Below, in pieces: positions 18,426 to 29,416 of a stretch of 64,000 nucleotides of DNA. This DNA is from Tulasnella sp. 424. Taxonomy: Eukaryota > Basidiomycota > Agaricomycetes > Cantharellales > Tulasnellaceae. A program made the position numbers and the translations under genes. Location: NCBI GenBank assembly GCA_019633425.1, contig WSUB01000052.1:124001-188000 (forward strand). The letters run 5' to 3'. Within the stretch, counting starts at the first letter, position 1; each line of letters opens with the position of its first letter. Under the pieces are notes generated by a model, which saw only the letters and a list, made by a program, of their open reading frames with translations, had not been told where the DNA came from and did not search any database.

Positions 18426-20318
18426 ATGGCATCACCCAGTGCGGCGAAAAAGCGCAAAGTCACAGAATCTGGAAAAAAGAACCACATCGAAATCGTCACT
18501 GACGTGAATGAATTGCTGGACCCCCTTGAAACGATCCTGTCGCTCCGAAACCAAATCAAGGTTCTTCGGGTTGCACTCGGAGATGTCGTGAAGGAGAAGT
18601 TCAATGAGGATGTACTGGCGATTCTCAGTCAGCGCTTTCCCGTAGACGGCGATAAGTATGTGTCACTCCCGACGTGATCGGTGATTCTGATACCCTTCGG
18701 CTTTCAGGGAAGCTCAAAGCACGATACGATATCTTAATCGCAAACTCGATGAACTGTCGGAGGAGTACGAAAGCTGCCTTGCATATGCACACGCTATCCC
18801 ACCGCCCTCTTCATACGCTCAATGCTCCATCTGGACGGAGTGGCAAAAAAAGTCCACTGCGATCCTTTGTTTCCGCCCAAGCGACAAACAAGGCCTTCCG
18901 CTATGCATCCTCGACAATGTGTTCCGGGAATTTCAACGACAAGCAAGGGCACCACTTCCCTTGATAGGAGAAGATGTGCGCAAGGCCATGAACGCTGCAT
19001 TCGACCTATGTTACATGATGCCAAATAACTTCGACACAGAGTATGACCGCGGACAGGTGTTCGATAAATGCCTTGACCCCATTCTTCCGAATTCATCGTG
19101 GCACGAGAAGCTTCACTTATCAGCGCCGACGGAGCTCCGCTCAGGAAATGCGGGTAGGGCCTATGTACTAGACGGGATCGTACGCATCCTCCGGGAGGAC
19201 AAGGTGGAGACTGGCACAGGAGATGATGCGTACATGCAACTGTCGCGCGTTTACCAACTCTACGTCGAGAGTGTGCGCAAGAAGAACGCCCCACTCTTTG
19301 ACCAAGGAGTTCCGGTGATTCTCCTCTGCGTCCTTGGTAGGCGTTGCATGTCGACACCGTTACTCATATTCTGACGATATCCCCACAAGGACCGATACTG
19401 CTGATTTGTGGTGGGTTCCATGACGGAAAATCCACCATCGTCGAACCTCTGGTCGAACCGTGTCTCATGTTCGGTGATCGTCTGCACAATCGTCAAGAGG
19501 CTCTCGCTCGGCAGCTTTTCGCTTTGAAGCGGGCCCTGGACACTCTCCGGTGAGCCGATTTTCCGCCTCCACTCTGTCCCTCTCTCAACGCAATCTTTCT
19601 CAGCTCTCGCTCGCCACCCAATGGGGGTACCGCAAATCCCCACCCAGCAGGCGTGCCCCGGGTTTACACAACATACACAACCGAAGATAACGCAGAGCAC
19701 AGTCTGACATTTTTACGCCCTCTAGAGAAGAGCCTTCCTCAGCATCTCCTCTTCATCGCTGCAGATTCGCTAGATCCATCCACTCACAAGCTGGTCAAAC
19801 TCGTTGGCAAGGGCTACGGTGTAAGAGCCCACCGACTACTTGCAGAGCGTCAAGTCGCCCCCGTGCTGTATGGCCAAAGCTCTTTGGAGGGCGCTCCCAC
19901 TGCGTACATCATGGAATATCTCAGTCCCCCTACCGACTCACAATCCGGGTGGGTGACGCTATTCGAATTTTCCAAGTCGAAGGAATTGGTTCCTCGGTAT
20001 TCGCATCTTATCGAGGCCGCCCTTACTCGTATCTTGACCATGATGGAGGAGGCGAAGGTGGTGCACGGTGACTTGCGACCCAACAATCTCATGTTGGAGG
20101 TGAACTCAGACAAGACTCCAGTTTGCTCGGGTGATGAGCAGAAGGTGAAGTTGAAGGTTGTCGACTTTGACTGGGCGGGTCAGTCGGGTGAAGTGCGTTA
20201 TCCATTGCAGCGGAATGAGGAAATCGCTTGGCCTGGGGATGCTGGCACGCCTATCGTCGTAGGGCATGATCGAAGTTTGGTGGAAAACTGGTGGTTCAAA
20301 CATTTCCCTATGATCTAG
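18426..20318 (+). CDS. Kinase-like protein with HGDLRPNN and DFD motifs, copy 1, 577 aa
   Basis: Four exons: 18426-18655, 18708-19336, 19390-19549, 19604-20318. The N-terminus is basic (AAKKRKV, a possible nuclear signal). The middle has a conserved non-kinase region (LPLCILDNVFREFQRQ, VFDKCLDPILP). The C-terminal kinase-like domain has KLVKLVGKGYG, AYIMEYL, VHGDLRPNN (His494, Asp496) and VVDFDWAGQ (Asp527). The catalytic-loop Asp and the first DFD Asp are kept, while HRD becomes HGD and DFG becomes DFD. These variants are known in basidiomycete FunK1-type and Crinkler-associated kinase-like proteins, so phosphotransfer is possible but unproven. The intron at 19337-19389 absorbs a two-base length difference from copy 2, so the gene is intact. 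It has no signal peptide. Confidence 0.85.
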
Positions 20319-20789
20319 TGATTCTTGTATGTTTCTATGTACACTGATGCCTAATCGAGTAACTCAACGAGTAGGGAAATGTCAGGCATGCACGGCATTA
20401 GGCGTTGTTGACGGACTACTGTAGCGTCCCCTGTCACCGGGCACAGGGGATACCGGGACACGTCTCATATCGGGCCAAACGTATCCGGGGGACAGAATGG
20501 GGACAGAATGGTTGCTCGGGGAGGCAATGTGGCGTGACCGGAGCGGTCAAGTTGAGAGGAGGCCGGACCGGATGGCCCTTCGTGGAGAAAATTTAAGCGA
20601 TTAGACTTGCCGTCCTAATGTCAATATCTCGGATCCGATGCCTGGCGAAAACGGCCTCGAGTTTCAAACCGCCGTCCGACGCAGAACACAAGCAGGTCCA
20701 ACCGTTGTTCATAGCAAAGTATCTCTGACTGCTATCCAATCAATGACAATACCACGTCATAATTCTACGGTTTGGAAAACTACATACTG
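20319..20789. other. Spacer between the duplicated units
   Basis: 3' flank of copy 1, repeated after copy 2 at 23252-23560. No gene is seen. Confidence 0.6.
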
Positions 20790-20990
20790 CTATTGTAATA
20801 GACGCGGAATCGGTCCTTACATGATTCATTGCGACGACTCTTGGATGGATACGCAGTTTCACTTTCCTATCTACAGCTGCATGCAGTGTTTGGCTGATCC
20901 TCATTTCTGCAATCAGTCTGATATTGATCGTCTCGGGTTGGCAGGGTCAGCGAAAGGTCATTGGCGATGTGAGCATGCAGGGCACGGAAA
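20790..20990 (+). pseudogene. PHD-finger-like remnant, unit 2
   Basis: Continuous frame reading YCYCNRRGIGPYMIHCDDSW, then QFHFPIYSCMQC and later GHWRCEHAGH. The Cys-x-Cys, CDD, FH, Cys-x2-Cys and W-x-C order resembles a PHD or related zinc module. Unlike unit 1 it has no stop within the motif, but no convincing start or exon partner is seen. It may be a relic, or an unrecognised small gene or exon. Confidence 0.4.
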
Positions 20991-21304
20991 GGGGAGAACC
21001 TCACGTGGGCTGATTTTGAGTATTGATGGGTTTTACGTTGTTGATGTAGGGAGTGGTGGCGACGACGGCCTCTGCAAGTCGCGAGTCGGCCTTGCAGAGC
21101 TAGGTCGATTTCGTGCTTTTGCAAGGTAATTACAGCTGGTGAAACTCGAATAAGAAACCGATGCCCGCCCAGTCTGATCACAGAGAAACTTGGCCCTTTT
21201 TCCTTGAGCAGGAAAGCTCGTGAGGGGCGACTTCCATAAAGAACCCGAGTAATATTTGTCCCCCGTCTCCTCTCCGGTGATGTGGGAGAGTAGAGTTGGC
21301 CGAG

Positions 21305-21310
21305 TATAAA
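21305..21310 (+). promoter_or_regulatory. TATA box of kinase-like copy 2
   Basis: TATAAA 36 bp upstream of ATG 21341. In copy 1 the same place reads TATAC (18390), a weaker match. Confidence 0.5.
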
Positions 21311-21340
21311 GTTTAAATTACAACCTTATCCATCCACGCC

Positions 21341-23251
21341 ATGGAATCATCCAGTAGGACGAGAATTCGAAAGCACAAAGCCGAAGATTCGGGAAACAAA
21401 GACGACAAGCTGATCAAAAAGGCCTATGACGTGATTGATTTCCTCGACAAAAATCGAAGGCTACTTTCGGCCGCAGACGACACTTTGGTCGACCTTATTC
21501 GGCCTGGAGTCAGCGATATCGTGAAGGAGGTTTTCCGTCCGCGTGCGATGGGCGTTCTCAGTCTGCGCTTTCCCGTAGACGGCGATCAGTAAGTGTCACT
21601 CCCGATGGGATGAGTAATTCTGACGCGCATACCCTTCGGGGCTTTCAGGAAAACTCGAGAAGCAACAGAATCTGTCAATGACGAACTCGATCTACTGTTG
21701 AAGGACTACCAAAAGCGCCTTGAATATGCAAACGCTATCCCACCACCATCTGTATACGCTAGAAACTCCGTCTGGGTGGACTGGCAACAAAAGTCCGCTG
21801 CCATCCTTTGTTTCCGCCCAAGTAACAAACGAGGCCTTCCCCTGTGCGTCCTCGACAACGTCTTCAGGGAATTTCAACGACAAGTGAAGACACCACTCCC
21901 CTCGACACCAGATGCACGCAAGGCCATGAACGCTGCGTTCGACCTATGCCACGCGATGCCAAATGATTTCGACATAGAGTCTGACCGCGGAAAGGTGTTC
22001 GATAAATGCCTTGACCCCATCCTTCCGCTTTTGTCATGGCGCTCGGAGGTTCGTATAGAAGCGCCGACAGAGCTCCGTACAGGACAGGCGGGTAGGACGT
22101 ATGAGCCAAACGGGGTCGTACTCATCCTCCGGGAGGACAAATTGGAGACTGGCACAGGAGACGATGTTTACATGCAAGTGTCGCGCGTTTACCAACTCTA
22201 CGTCGAGAAAGTGCGCGGGAAGGACTCCTCGCTCTTGGAGCAAGGCGTTCCGGTGTTTCTCCTCTGCGTCCTTGGTAGGCGTTGCATGTCGACGGTTACT
22301 CATATTCTGACGCGATCCCCACAAGGACCGATGCTCCTGATCTGCGGTGGGTTCCATGACGGGAAATCTACAATCGTCGAACCTTTGGTCGAACCGTGCC
22401 TCATGTTCGGTGATTGCCTACATGTTCGTCAAGAGGCTCTCGCCGGGCAGCTTTTCGCTCTGAAGCAGGCTCTCGATACTCTCAGGTGAGCTGGTTTTAC
22501 GCATCCACTTTGTCCGTCTCTCAACGCAATCTTTTTCAGGTCCCGCTCGCGATCCGATCGGGCTACCGCAAATCCCCACCCAGCAGGCGTGCCCCGGGTT
22601 TACACAACATACACAACCGAAGATAACACAGGGCGAAGTCTGACATTTTTGCGCCCTCTAGAGGAGAGCCAGCCTCAGTATCTCCTCTTCATCACTGCCG
22701 AAGATCCGCCAGATTCATCCACTCACAAGCTAGTCAAACTCGTTGGCAAGGGCTACGGTGTAAGAGCCCACCGACTACTTGCAGAGCGTCAAGTCGCCCC
22801 CGTGCTGTATGGCCAAAGCTCTTTGGAGGGCGCTCCCACTGCGTACATCATGGAATATCTCAGTCCCCCTACCGACTCACAATCCGGGTGGGTGACGCTA
22901 TTCGAATTTCTTAAGTCGAAGGACTTGGCTACTCGGTATTCGCATCTTATCGGGACCGCCCTTACACGTATCTTGATGATGATGGAGGAGGCGAAGGTGG
23001 TGCACGGTGACTTGCGACCGAACAACGTAATGCTGGAGGTGAACTCAGACAAGACTCCAGTTTGCTCGGGTGAGGAGCAGAAGGTGAATTTGAAGGTTGT
23101 CGACTTTGACTGGGCGGGTCAGTCGGGTGAAGTGTGTTATCCATTACAGCGGAATGAGGATATCACTTGGCCTGGGGATGCTGGCACGCCTATCATTGTC
23201 GGGCATGATCAACTTATGGTTAAAGACTGGTGGTTCAAACAGTTTACTTAG
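21341..23251 (+). CDS. Kinase-like protein with HGDLRPNN and DFD motifs, copy 2, 581 aa
   Basis: Four exons: 21341-21588, 21649-22274, 22326-22485, 22540-23251, matching copy 1 exon for exon. The first exon is the most diverged part (a Lys/Asp-rich start, then DIVKEVFRPRAMGVLSLRFP, ending FPVDGD), whereas the kinase-like exon is nearly identical to copy 1 (KLVKLVGKGYGVRAHRLLAE, VVHGDLRPNN, VVDFDWAGQSGEV). The second intron is 51 nt, a multiple of three, so it can be misread as coding; splicing it gives LCVLGPMLLICGG, which matches copy 1 after its own splice. Faster change in the N-terminal part suggests that region adapts while the kinase-like part is conserved or homogenised. Confidence 0.85.
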
Positions 23252-24091
23252 GTGTCGTGATTACTGTATATTTCTAGGTAAACTGACTCCCGATGTGCAA
23301 CTCAACGAGTCGGGAAGCGTCGGACAGTCACGACGTTAGGCGTTGCTGACGGACTACTGTGGTGTCCCACTGTGACCGGGCCATAGGGGATGCCGGGACA
23401 TATCTCATACGTACCGGGGGGGACGGAAGGATTGCTGGGGACAGGTGATGTGGCGTGAGCGGAGCGGTCAAGTTGAAGAGAGGAACTGGACCACCTGCCA
23501 GGGACGAGCCGGTCTCCTTCGTGAAGAAATTTAAGCGATTAGACTTGCCGTCGTAACGTTAATATCGCAAGCTTAACTTTAACCCATGCAACAAGACAAC
23601 AAAGCATCTACATTGCACAGACACGTCCGCCTCAAAAGACCTTGCTCCCCTACGTACCTCCCTGCGAATGTGAAAGGACGTGAAGCCTCCACTCGCCCCC
23701 ACTCCTTTATCGGCGTTCATACGTTTCTTAACACTCCAGTCGCAATCTTGGCTGCGTTCTTTGGACTGCGAGCCGTGGTGTGGAGGAGGTCGCGATACAA
23801 ACAAACAGCAATTCGGCCACTTCCAAAGCTTGTGGATGCATGGAATCTGTCGCGGACATTCTCCGTAGTCACCACGGTGAGGATATGGTGATTTCGGTAG
23901 TTGGGCCTTGGACACTATATTTTCACTAAGGTTTTTAATTCGGGACTATACACTGGATGGAAAAATCTCGGAGTGCTCCGACAGGTGGTGTCTAGATTTC
24001 GCTCTCTAGACACCAGAAAAGGAAAGAGAAAAAATAGGAAATTGCACGAACGCGACTTAGAAAGGTCAGACCAGATCGTGTTGTTCAGTTT
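23252..24091. other. Stretch between the kinase duplication and the reductase gene
   Basis: The first 300 bases are the repeated 3' flank. The rest shows no gene. Two small perfect hairpins lie just beyond the reductase stop: 23969-23980 (cggag/ctccg) and 23987-24014 (ggtgtctaga/tctagacacc). They may fold in the 3' UTR of that - strand gene. Confidence 0.5.
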
Positions 24092-25416
24092 TCAACCCCA
24101 CAGGAGCTCCCCAGCTCGATCGAAGTACCTTCCACCTTTAACCTCGATCTTGGACAGAGCTTCATTCAGTTGCTCTAAGTCTTTGGCGTCGAAATCTACT
24201 TCGATAGCCCGCATGTTCTCTAAAAGCCGCTCTACTTTGGTGGTCCCAGGGAGTGGAACGATATGGGGACCCAACGCCGCTACCCAAGCGATGCATAGTT
24301 GCCCCGTCGTAACAGACCGGACGTCTGCGGCGGCCTGTAAAATAATCAGGGTGTGTTTTATATACCCCTAGTTGTGCACTTACCGTCAATATGTCAACGA
24401 TTTTTTGATTGTGAGCCATAGCCTACAAAAATTGACGAGGGTTAGCCAACGTAAACCGCGAGGATTTGACGATGCAAGCTTACATCGTCTTGGAATCGTG
24501 CCAGATGTCTTCGAAGGTCGCGAGCTCCGAGCTCACTCTTATTGAATTTCCCAGTCAGGAAGCCGTGTCCAAGGGGACTGTGGAAGCGGTTCGTCAAAGG
24601 TTCACAGGTTAGTCAAATAGAGTATGACTGACGAGTATGCAATCACTGTAACGTTGAGTTCCTTCGAAGTGGCAATAACCGCTCTGGTTTCGTCTTCATA
24701 AGAGAACGGTGAGATTTCAATCTCTACAGCGGTGATGGGATGGACCTATGCACATCCAATTAGGGTTGCATTAAGGCCCCCGAGACATACATAGAGCTCA
24801 CTGCATTAGCGCGTCGCAGAGTCTCGGCAGAGCACTCTGAGAGACCGATGTGGTCGAATTTTCCCTCTTTAACGAGGCTTGCCAAGGTAGTTACTGCTGA
24901 TTCGGCGGGAACGGTGGGATCGACTCTGCAGCACTGGAAGAGATCTATCTTTTTCTGTCCTTTCAAGGCAGTTATACAGTTGGAGACGCTTCGTCTGATA
25001 GCGTCCGGCGCCGCGCTCATTGTTCCCTTAGCGGAGGTATGGAGCTCAGTAACGCCCCGCACAAACGGAACTAACTTGAGCGCTTACTTTGACTGACAGG
25101 AATGTGCGGTCAACAAACTCGGGATATTGCGCAAAGAATCGAGAAAGCATTTCCAAGTTCGCTGTGTCTCTGTCTTCTCCGTAGAACTCGGCGGAGTTGA
25201 GAAAAAGCTTCTGTTCTGGTGGCGTAAGCTCAATTGCTGTCTTGATAATTTGGAAGGAACGCGCATCAGACGCGTCTGGTCCCCAAGCTGTCGTAGATTG
25301 CGGTCAGATCGTAGTCTACAGCTCAGCAAAAGAAACGAACTTAGGGTCATTAACCCCAAACCGATCTTATGGATAGCCGTTCCGATGGCTGTTCCGCCAA
25401 GTTGTGCGCTTGTCAT
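24092..25416 (-). CDS. Aldo/keto reductase (pyridoxal reductase-like), 329 aa
   Basis: Seven exons on the - strand: 25416-25341, 25287-25088, 25026-24802, 24745-24633, 24577-24484, 24422-24384, 24334-24092. They join in frame to a protein of the usual length (about 330 aa) for this NADPH-dependent AKR group. The (alpha/beta)8 signature pieces are in order: AQLGGTAIGTAIHKIGLGLM, LFLNSAEFYGED (catalytic Tyr), FLSVKG (catalytic Lys), KFDHIGLSECSAETLRRANA, AVEIEISPFSYEDE, AYSPLGHGFLTG, AWVAALGPHIVPLPGTTKVE (cofactor phosphate side) and KGGRYF near the end. The His of classic AKRs is replaced by Arg in CRVDP, as in yeast pyridoxal reductase-like members. The protein probably reduces aldehydes in the cytosol; the substrate is not determinable. 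The first donor (A|GTTCGT) is weak. Confidence 0.9.
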
Positions 25417-25840
25417 GGTAGAAGTAACGGGTGAATTGCTGGGGGCAGGTGAGAGAGATCGAGAACTCCCTTTATGAAAGTTGGGATGTGATCTTGACTT
25501 ACCGAATAAGGTAACGTGCAATCAGTCATCAAGGATCCAACATCTTTCGTAAATGCTCTCCAAGATCCGAAATGCGACCTCCACCTAATTCTCGAACGGA
25601 ACAAGCTTTCTCTGCATTGCTGTGCTTTTCGGTCAACCCCCCGCTGCCCGAAAGTCAAACCCTGGGATGCTAGTGGTAATCAAGATGACGCGAGTGATTC
25701 TGCTGTATTACCCAACACCCCCGGAGCATAAGTCAAACAATCAACATTATGCAGACATTCTTTTGATCAGGAAACGTTATCGGAAGAAACATCGTACGGC
25801 AGGTCCGATTATCGGGGAATGTCTCGTGCTCTCTAGCCTA
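25417..25840. other. Intergenic stretch between reductase and F-box genes
   Basis: Upstream region of the reductase and 3' flank of the F-box gene, both - strand. No gene is seen. Confidence 0.5.
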
Positions 25841-27624
25841 CTACCACATAGGTACTATCGACGCTCCTTCGAAGAGTTTCATTCTCCTGACCTGATAAAC
25901 AATTGGACCAGGAAGTTCAACCACTTTGAATGCTGGTGCTGTAAAATGTCTACTTGACCCCATTCCTAACTCCTCCACCCAGCCATATCTCATCTCTGCA
26001 AGGGTTCGAAGAACTCTTACGATAGGATCCATGGTGATGATGTTGCCCCACGATTCAGAGAGAATCGTTAAATGTTTCAAGCGAGGGCAGGGGAATTCGC
26101 GATGCCCGTTGCTGTGTGTTGCGTGTTCTCCGAGATGCTTGAGGAGACGGACACCAATTTTGGATGAGCACTTGAAGGTACTGATATATGGAAGAATTTG
26201 ATGGATGCTGCTTGGCCAAGGGTGCCCCGAATCAAGAATGGGAAGACTGTGAAATGTATGAGCCATTATGGGGTCTCCCGAAAGTTCAAGAGCGATATTA
26301 CAGGGCTGGTCTTCCTCGAAAGACTGTATACAGCGTAGAAAGTCGCCCAAAAATGGGTTTATCTCCATGGGATCGTCCAACTCAAGTTGAAACTCCATCC
26401 CTTCTCCGAAAGACGAGTCCTGGGGGAACCATTCACCCTGAAGATCTGGAGGGGGTGGGTCTGAGGACACTCTGAGCACTCCCCCCGATTGCACGGGACT
26501 CTGGATCTTTATCGCCTTTCCAGGACGAAAGAAAGACTTCCCAAGGTCGAAAAGCCGGGTCGTGGAGGCTGCAGATCCCCAGACCGAAAGGAGCTTGCAG
26601 AAGGGTGCTCGTATCCAAGTAAGAAGATGGACGCTTAATTCATCGGGGATGTCTTGGAGGACGATGGCTTCGAGATGAGGAAATGGAACGGGGTATGATG
26701 GAGGAGGGGGTCCAGTTAGGACGTGGGCTATGTTTTTCAGGACGAGGCATTCCAGGGTGGGAGATGCGGCAAGGATCAAGTGGAATTGATTCGCGGATGT
26801 GAAGCCAAGTACGAGGTCCTGAACATGTATGTATCGTAGACGAGACAGCCGGGCCGAATCCCAGTCGGGGCTGACGTTCTTGAGACCGAGACTCTCGAGG
26901 TGACGCCCCTCGGACAGACGAAAGGTTCCTGGGGCAGGGAAAACGCCCTCGTCTCGGCAAACGAAAAGTTCAACGAGGTTCGGATAGGCTGCGGCCAGAA
27001 AGTCGTTGGTCGTGAAAGCGAAGGAACCTCTGATGTGTAACCGCCTCCAACGATGGGACTGCTGCTTCAGCTTTATCACGTTGGCCATCCACCGATCTCC
27101 AAATGGATGGGAGAGCGTAACATAGAGCGGCCCGTCGACATTCCTTCGAAGCACCGTTTGTAGCATTCCGACCTCGCTGCCCGACACTGTGACGTGTCTC
27201 CAGAATATTTGGCTGTTGACAACAATGTAATACCAATGATGACAGACATTGGCTAGTCTACGGGGTGCTTCCGGAGTGAAGTCGGACCAATCGATGGAGA
27301 GACTGAAGATGGTGACCATGAGCTCGCGCGGCAAGTTGTTGATGGGGGAGAGCTGGTTCTGTTCTTGCTTGAGCAACGACGTTCTGGACGACACCATATT
27401 TTGAGTTTTCAAACTGAGGCTCTGTAGAGCGGCGCATTTGATGGCTAAACTGTCGAGAGGATCGTAACGTGACACCCTGCAATCCGTATTCTCGTTTTAG
27501 TTTGCATTCTGACTGAACGGAAGAACATCTGTGACCTCGTTTTATCCTCTGTGGCCGTGAGGACCAATGCAATAGCTCTTTCGACAGCATCCTGAACGAT
27601 TGCGTCAACATCGACGCTGTCCAT
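25841..27624 (-). CDS. F-box-like protein, 574 aa
   Basis: One large exon (27476-25841) plus a short first exon (27624-27536) joined across a 59-nt intron (GTCACA...GCAG). The donor is unusual, so translation might instead begin inside exon 2. After a helical stretch, an F-box-like motif is clear at about residues 72-115: INNLPRELMVTIFSL, then RRLANVCHHWYYIVVNS and IFWRHV. The remaining 450 residues hold irregular leucine-rich segments (LESLGLKNV, LECLVLKNI, LKHLTIL) typical of basidiomycete F-box families. Such proteins act as substrate adaptors of SCF ubiquitin ligases through Skp1; the target is unknown. Fungi of this group carry large, variable F-box families. Confidence 0.8.
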
Positions 27625-28149
27625 GAGGGTTTGTGGTGGGAGTCTGTACGCAGCATGGCTGAAATTCAAGAGCAAACTGACGTACACGCTTGTCGTTATT
27701 CCCATGCCTGCGCCACCCGCCTTGGCCTGATTATGGGGGCCACTAGACCTGCCTAAGGAACGGTATAGAGCTAAAGGTTTCGGATCAAAATTATAACCAG
27801 TTGAAACGAACTAGCCTTTTGAACCCGACATCATAAATATGCGGTCGACCGGTCGTAAAGAAGAACACTCATCACGCGGGTGGATTGCGGGGACTCAATA
27901 AGTCCTCATTCTGCCTCAGATCTACTTGGAAAAATTGGGATAGAACGCCTCTTCAGAATAGAAACGGCACGAATCCAGAAACTACTAGCTGGGTATTCGT
28001 GCATGAAGGGCGTCCAACTTGCGGATCCCTAAGCTTAGGAGCCGTGGAGCGGCTTCCGCACAGCTCAAGCATTGACCGTGGATCTACTGGAAAGAAGGAG
28101 CAGGGCGATGCGTGGATTCATTGTTGAGCTATTTAGCCCATACTTCGGG
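27625..28149. other. Intergenic stretch upstream of the F-box gene
   Basis: No gene recognised on either strand. Confidence 0.4.
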
Positions 28150-28720
28150 TGCCATGTTGATGGACCGCAGTCGGTGGCGAATCAGGGTAACAACGCGGAG
28201 TTTCTGATCAGTTTCTTCCTCATCAAGTTCTTCTAGAGTCAAAGACTCCAGTCCCGTGGATGAGTGTAGGATCGAGCGAGGTTGGAATACAGACGAGGCT
28301 CCTTGATGGAGCTCTCATAAGCGCACAGCGCACTTCAGAGACCAAGGCACTCCAAACGACATGGCTGAGGGAGATGCATGTATTAGGTCGTATTATAGGC
28401 ACCTATGGGCTCAAGGAAAAGTTCGATGAGGTTTAGAAGCGGAGCGAAGGGCATCGGCAACTTCACGCCGTACCACTCAGGCACTGCCATCTCCTCGATT
28501 CTTCGAGCAAGTTAACCCTTTCGCTTCCCCACGTGAAGCGGAGGGAGCTTGGTGTATAGGTGTCCAGTCTTGTGGTTTCGCAAGCGGCAATGTGGCGACC
28601 AATGAGGCGGGATCTGGACGCATGGACGAAAAAACTCATTAGGAAAATAACATAGTACCAGGCTCCACAGACGCACGCGATTTGATGCCTCCGTAACACG
28701 AGTCTAGAGACTCGTCGGTG
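28150..28720 (-). pseudogene. Decayed F-box-like remnant
   Basis: The - strand contains QIACVCGAWYYV (28695-28660), followed across a possible splice by IPPHWSPHC. This resembles the ACVCGAWYYVA..IPxLW core of fungal F-box proteins. Downstream pieces look like Leu-rich segments but are interrupted by several stops. No complete frame can be built. Weak evidence. Confidence 0.25.
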
Positions 28721-29416
28721 ACCCGAGTGAAGGTTTGGACCATATGGTAAATTGGCTCCGTGACCCTATAGGGCGACCATTTTGGGATTGACGGAGATAT
28801 ATGGTTTGACTAGCGAAGTAAAAGTCTTTGTCGCCTCTCATTTTAACACGAGAGTCACCTCGTGACACACTACCAGTTAGAACATGTGAGCATAGAGTCT
28901 ATGAACGTTCAGCCGCCGAGTCCTAACCTGATACTCTTATCAACCGCAGTATTCCGAATCCATGCTGTCATCGTATTTTTGACTTCATTGGCGATAGAGA
29001 TGATACCACGGTCGGCGAATTGCGAGCAGTTCCCAGAGCGGGGAGAACGTCTCGTGATGGGCGATCTAACAGAAGGTTTGAACGGAGACTGACCGACGCA
29101 AAAGCCGCAATCTCCAGACCTCGACCATCCCTGATATTGCAACGTAAAAAAAAACGCGTCTCTAACCATCGCGTGCACACAAGCAACCTCCCGAAAAGAC
29201 CCCCCTCTGCGGGCGTTCTAGGAGGTATTCGGCTGGAAAGCCAAAGTCTTTCGCGATTGGGTGAGTTTCGTGCGGAGGTTGGTCACTCGCAGCGCCTGGA
29301 AAACGTGCCCGCGATGCGAGGCTCACCCACTTGAACCCTCAGTCCAGCTTCGAATTTTCCTCCTCTCTCACCTCAAGAAACCACCGTCATATTGCGCTAC
29401 TTCCTTCTGAGGTTCA
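28721..29416. other. Intergenic stretch upstream of the RhoGAP gene
   Basis: No gene recognised. It presumably contains the promoter and 5' UTR of the gene starting at 29417. Confidence 0.4.

Larger units (their letters stand above)
17865..23560 (+). repeat. Direct tandem duplication carrying two kinase-like genes
   Basis: Unit 1 (about 17865-20625) and unit 2 (about 20790-23560) share, in the same order, a PHD-like remnant, a promoter segment, a four-exon gene and a 3' flank with a gacggactactgt motif and an atttaagcgattagacttgccg segment. The coding parts are most similar toward the 3' end. Confidence 0.9.

Noticed and set aside
19337..19389. Apparent frameshift in kinase-like copy 1 relative to copy 2
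   Set aside because: The two-base difference lies inside an intron (GTAGGC...CACAAG, 53 versus 51 nt). Splicing gives LCVLGP in both copies, so the gene is intact.
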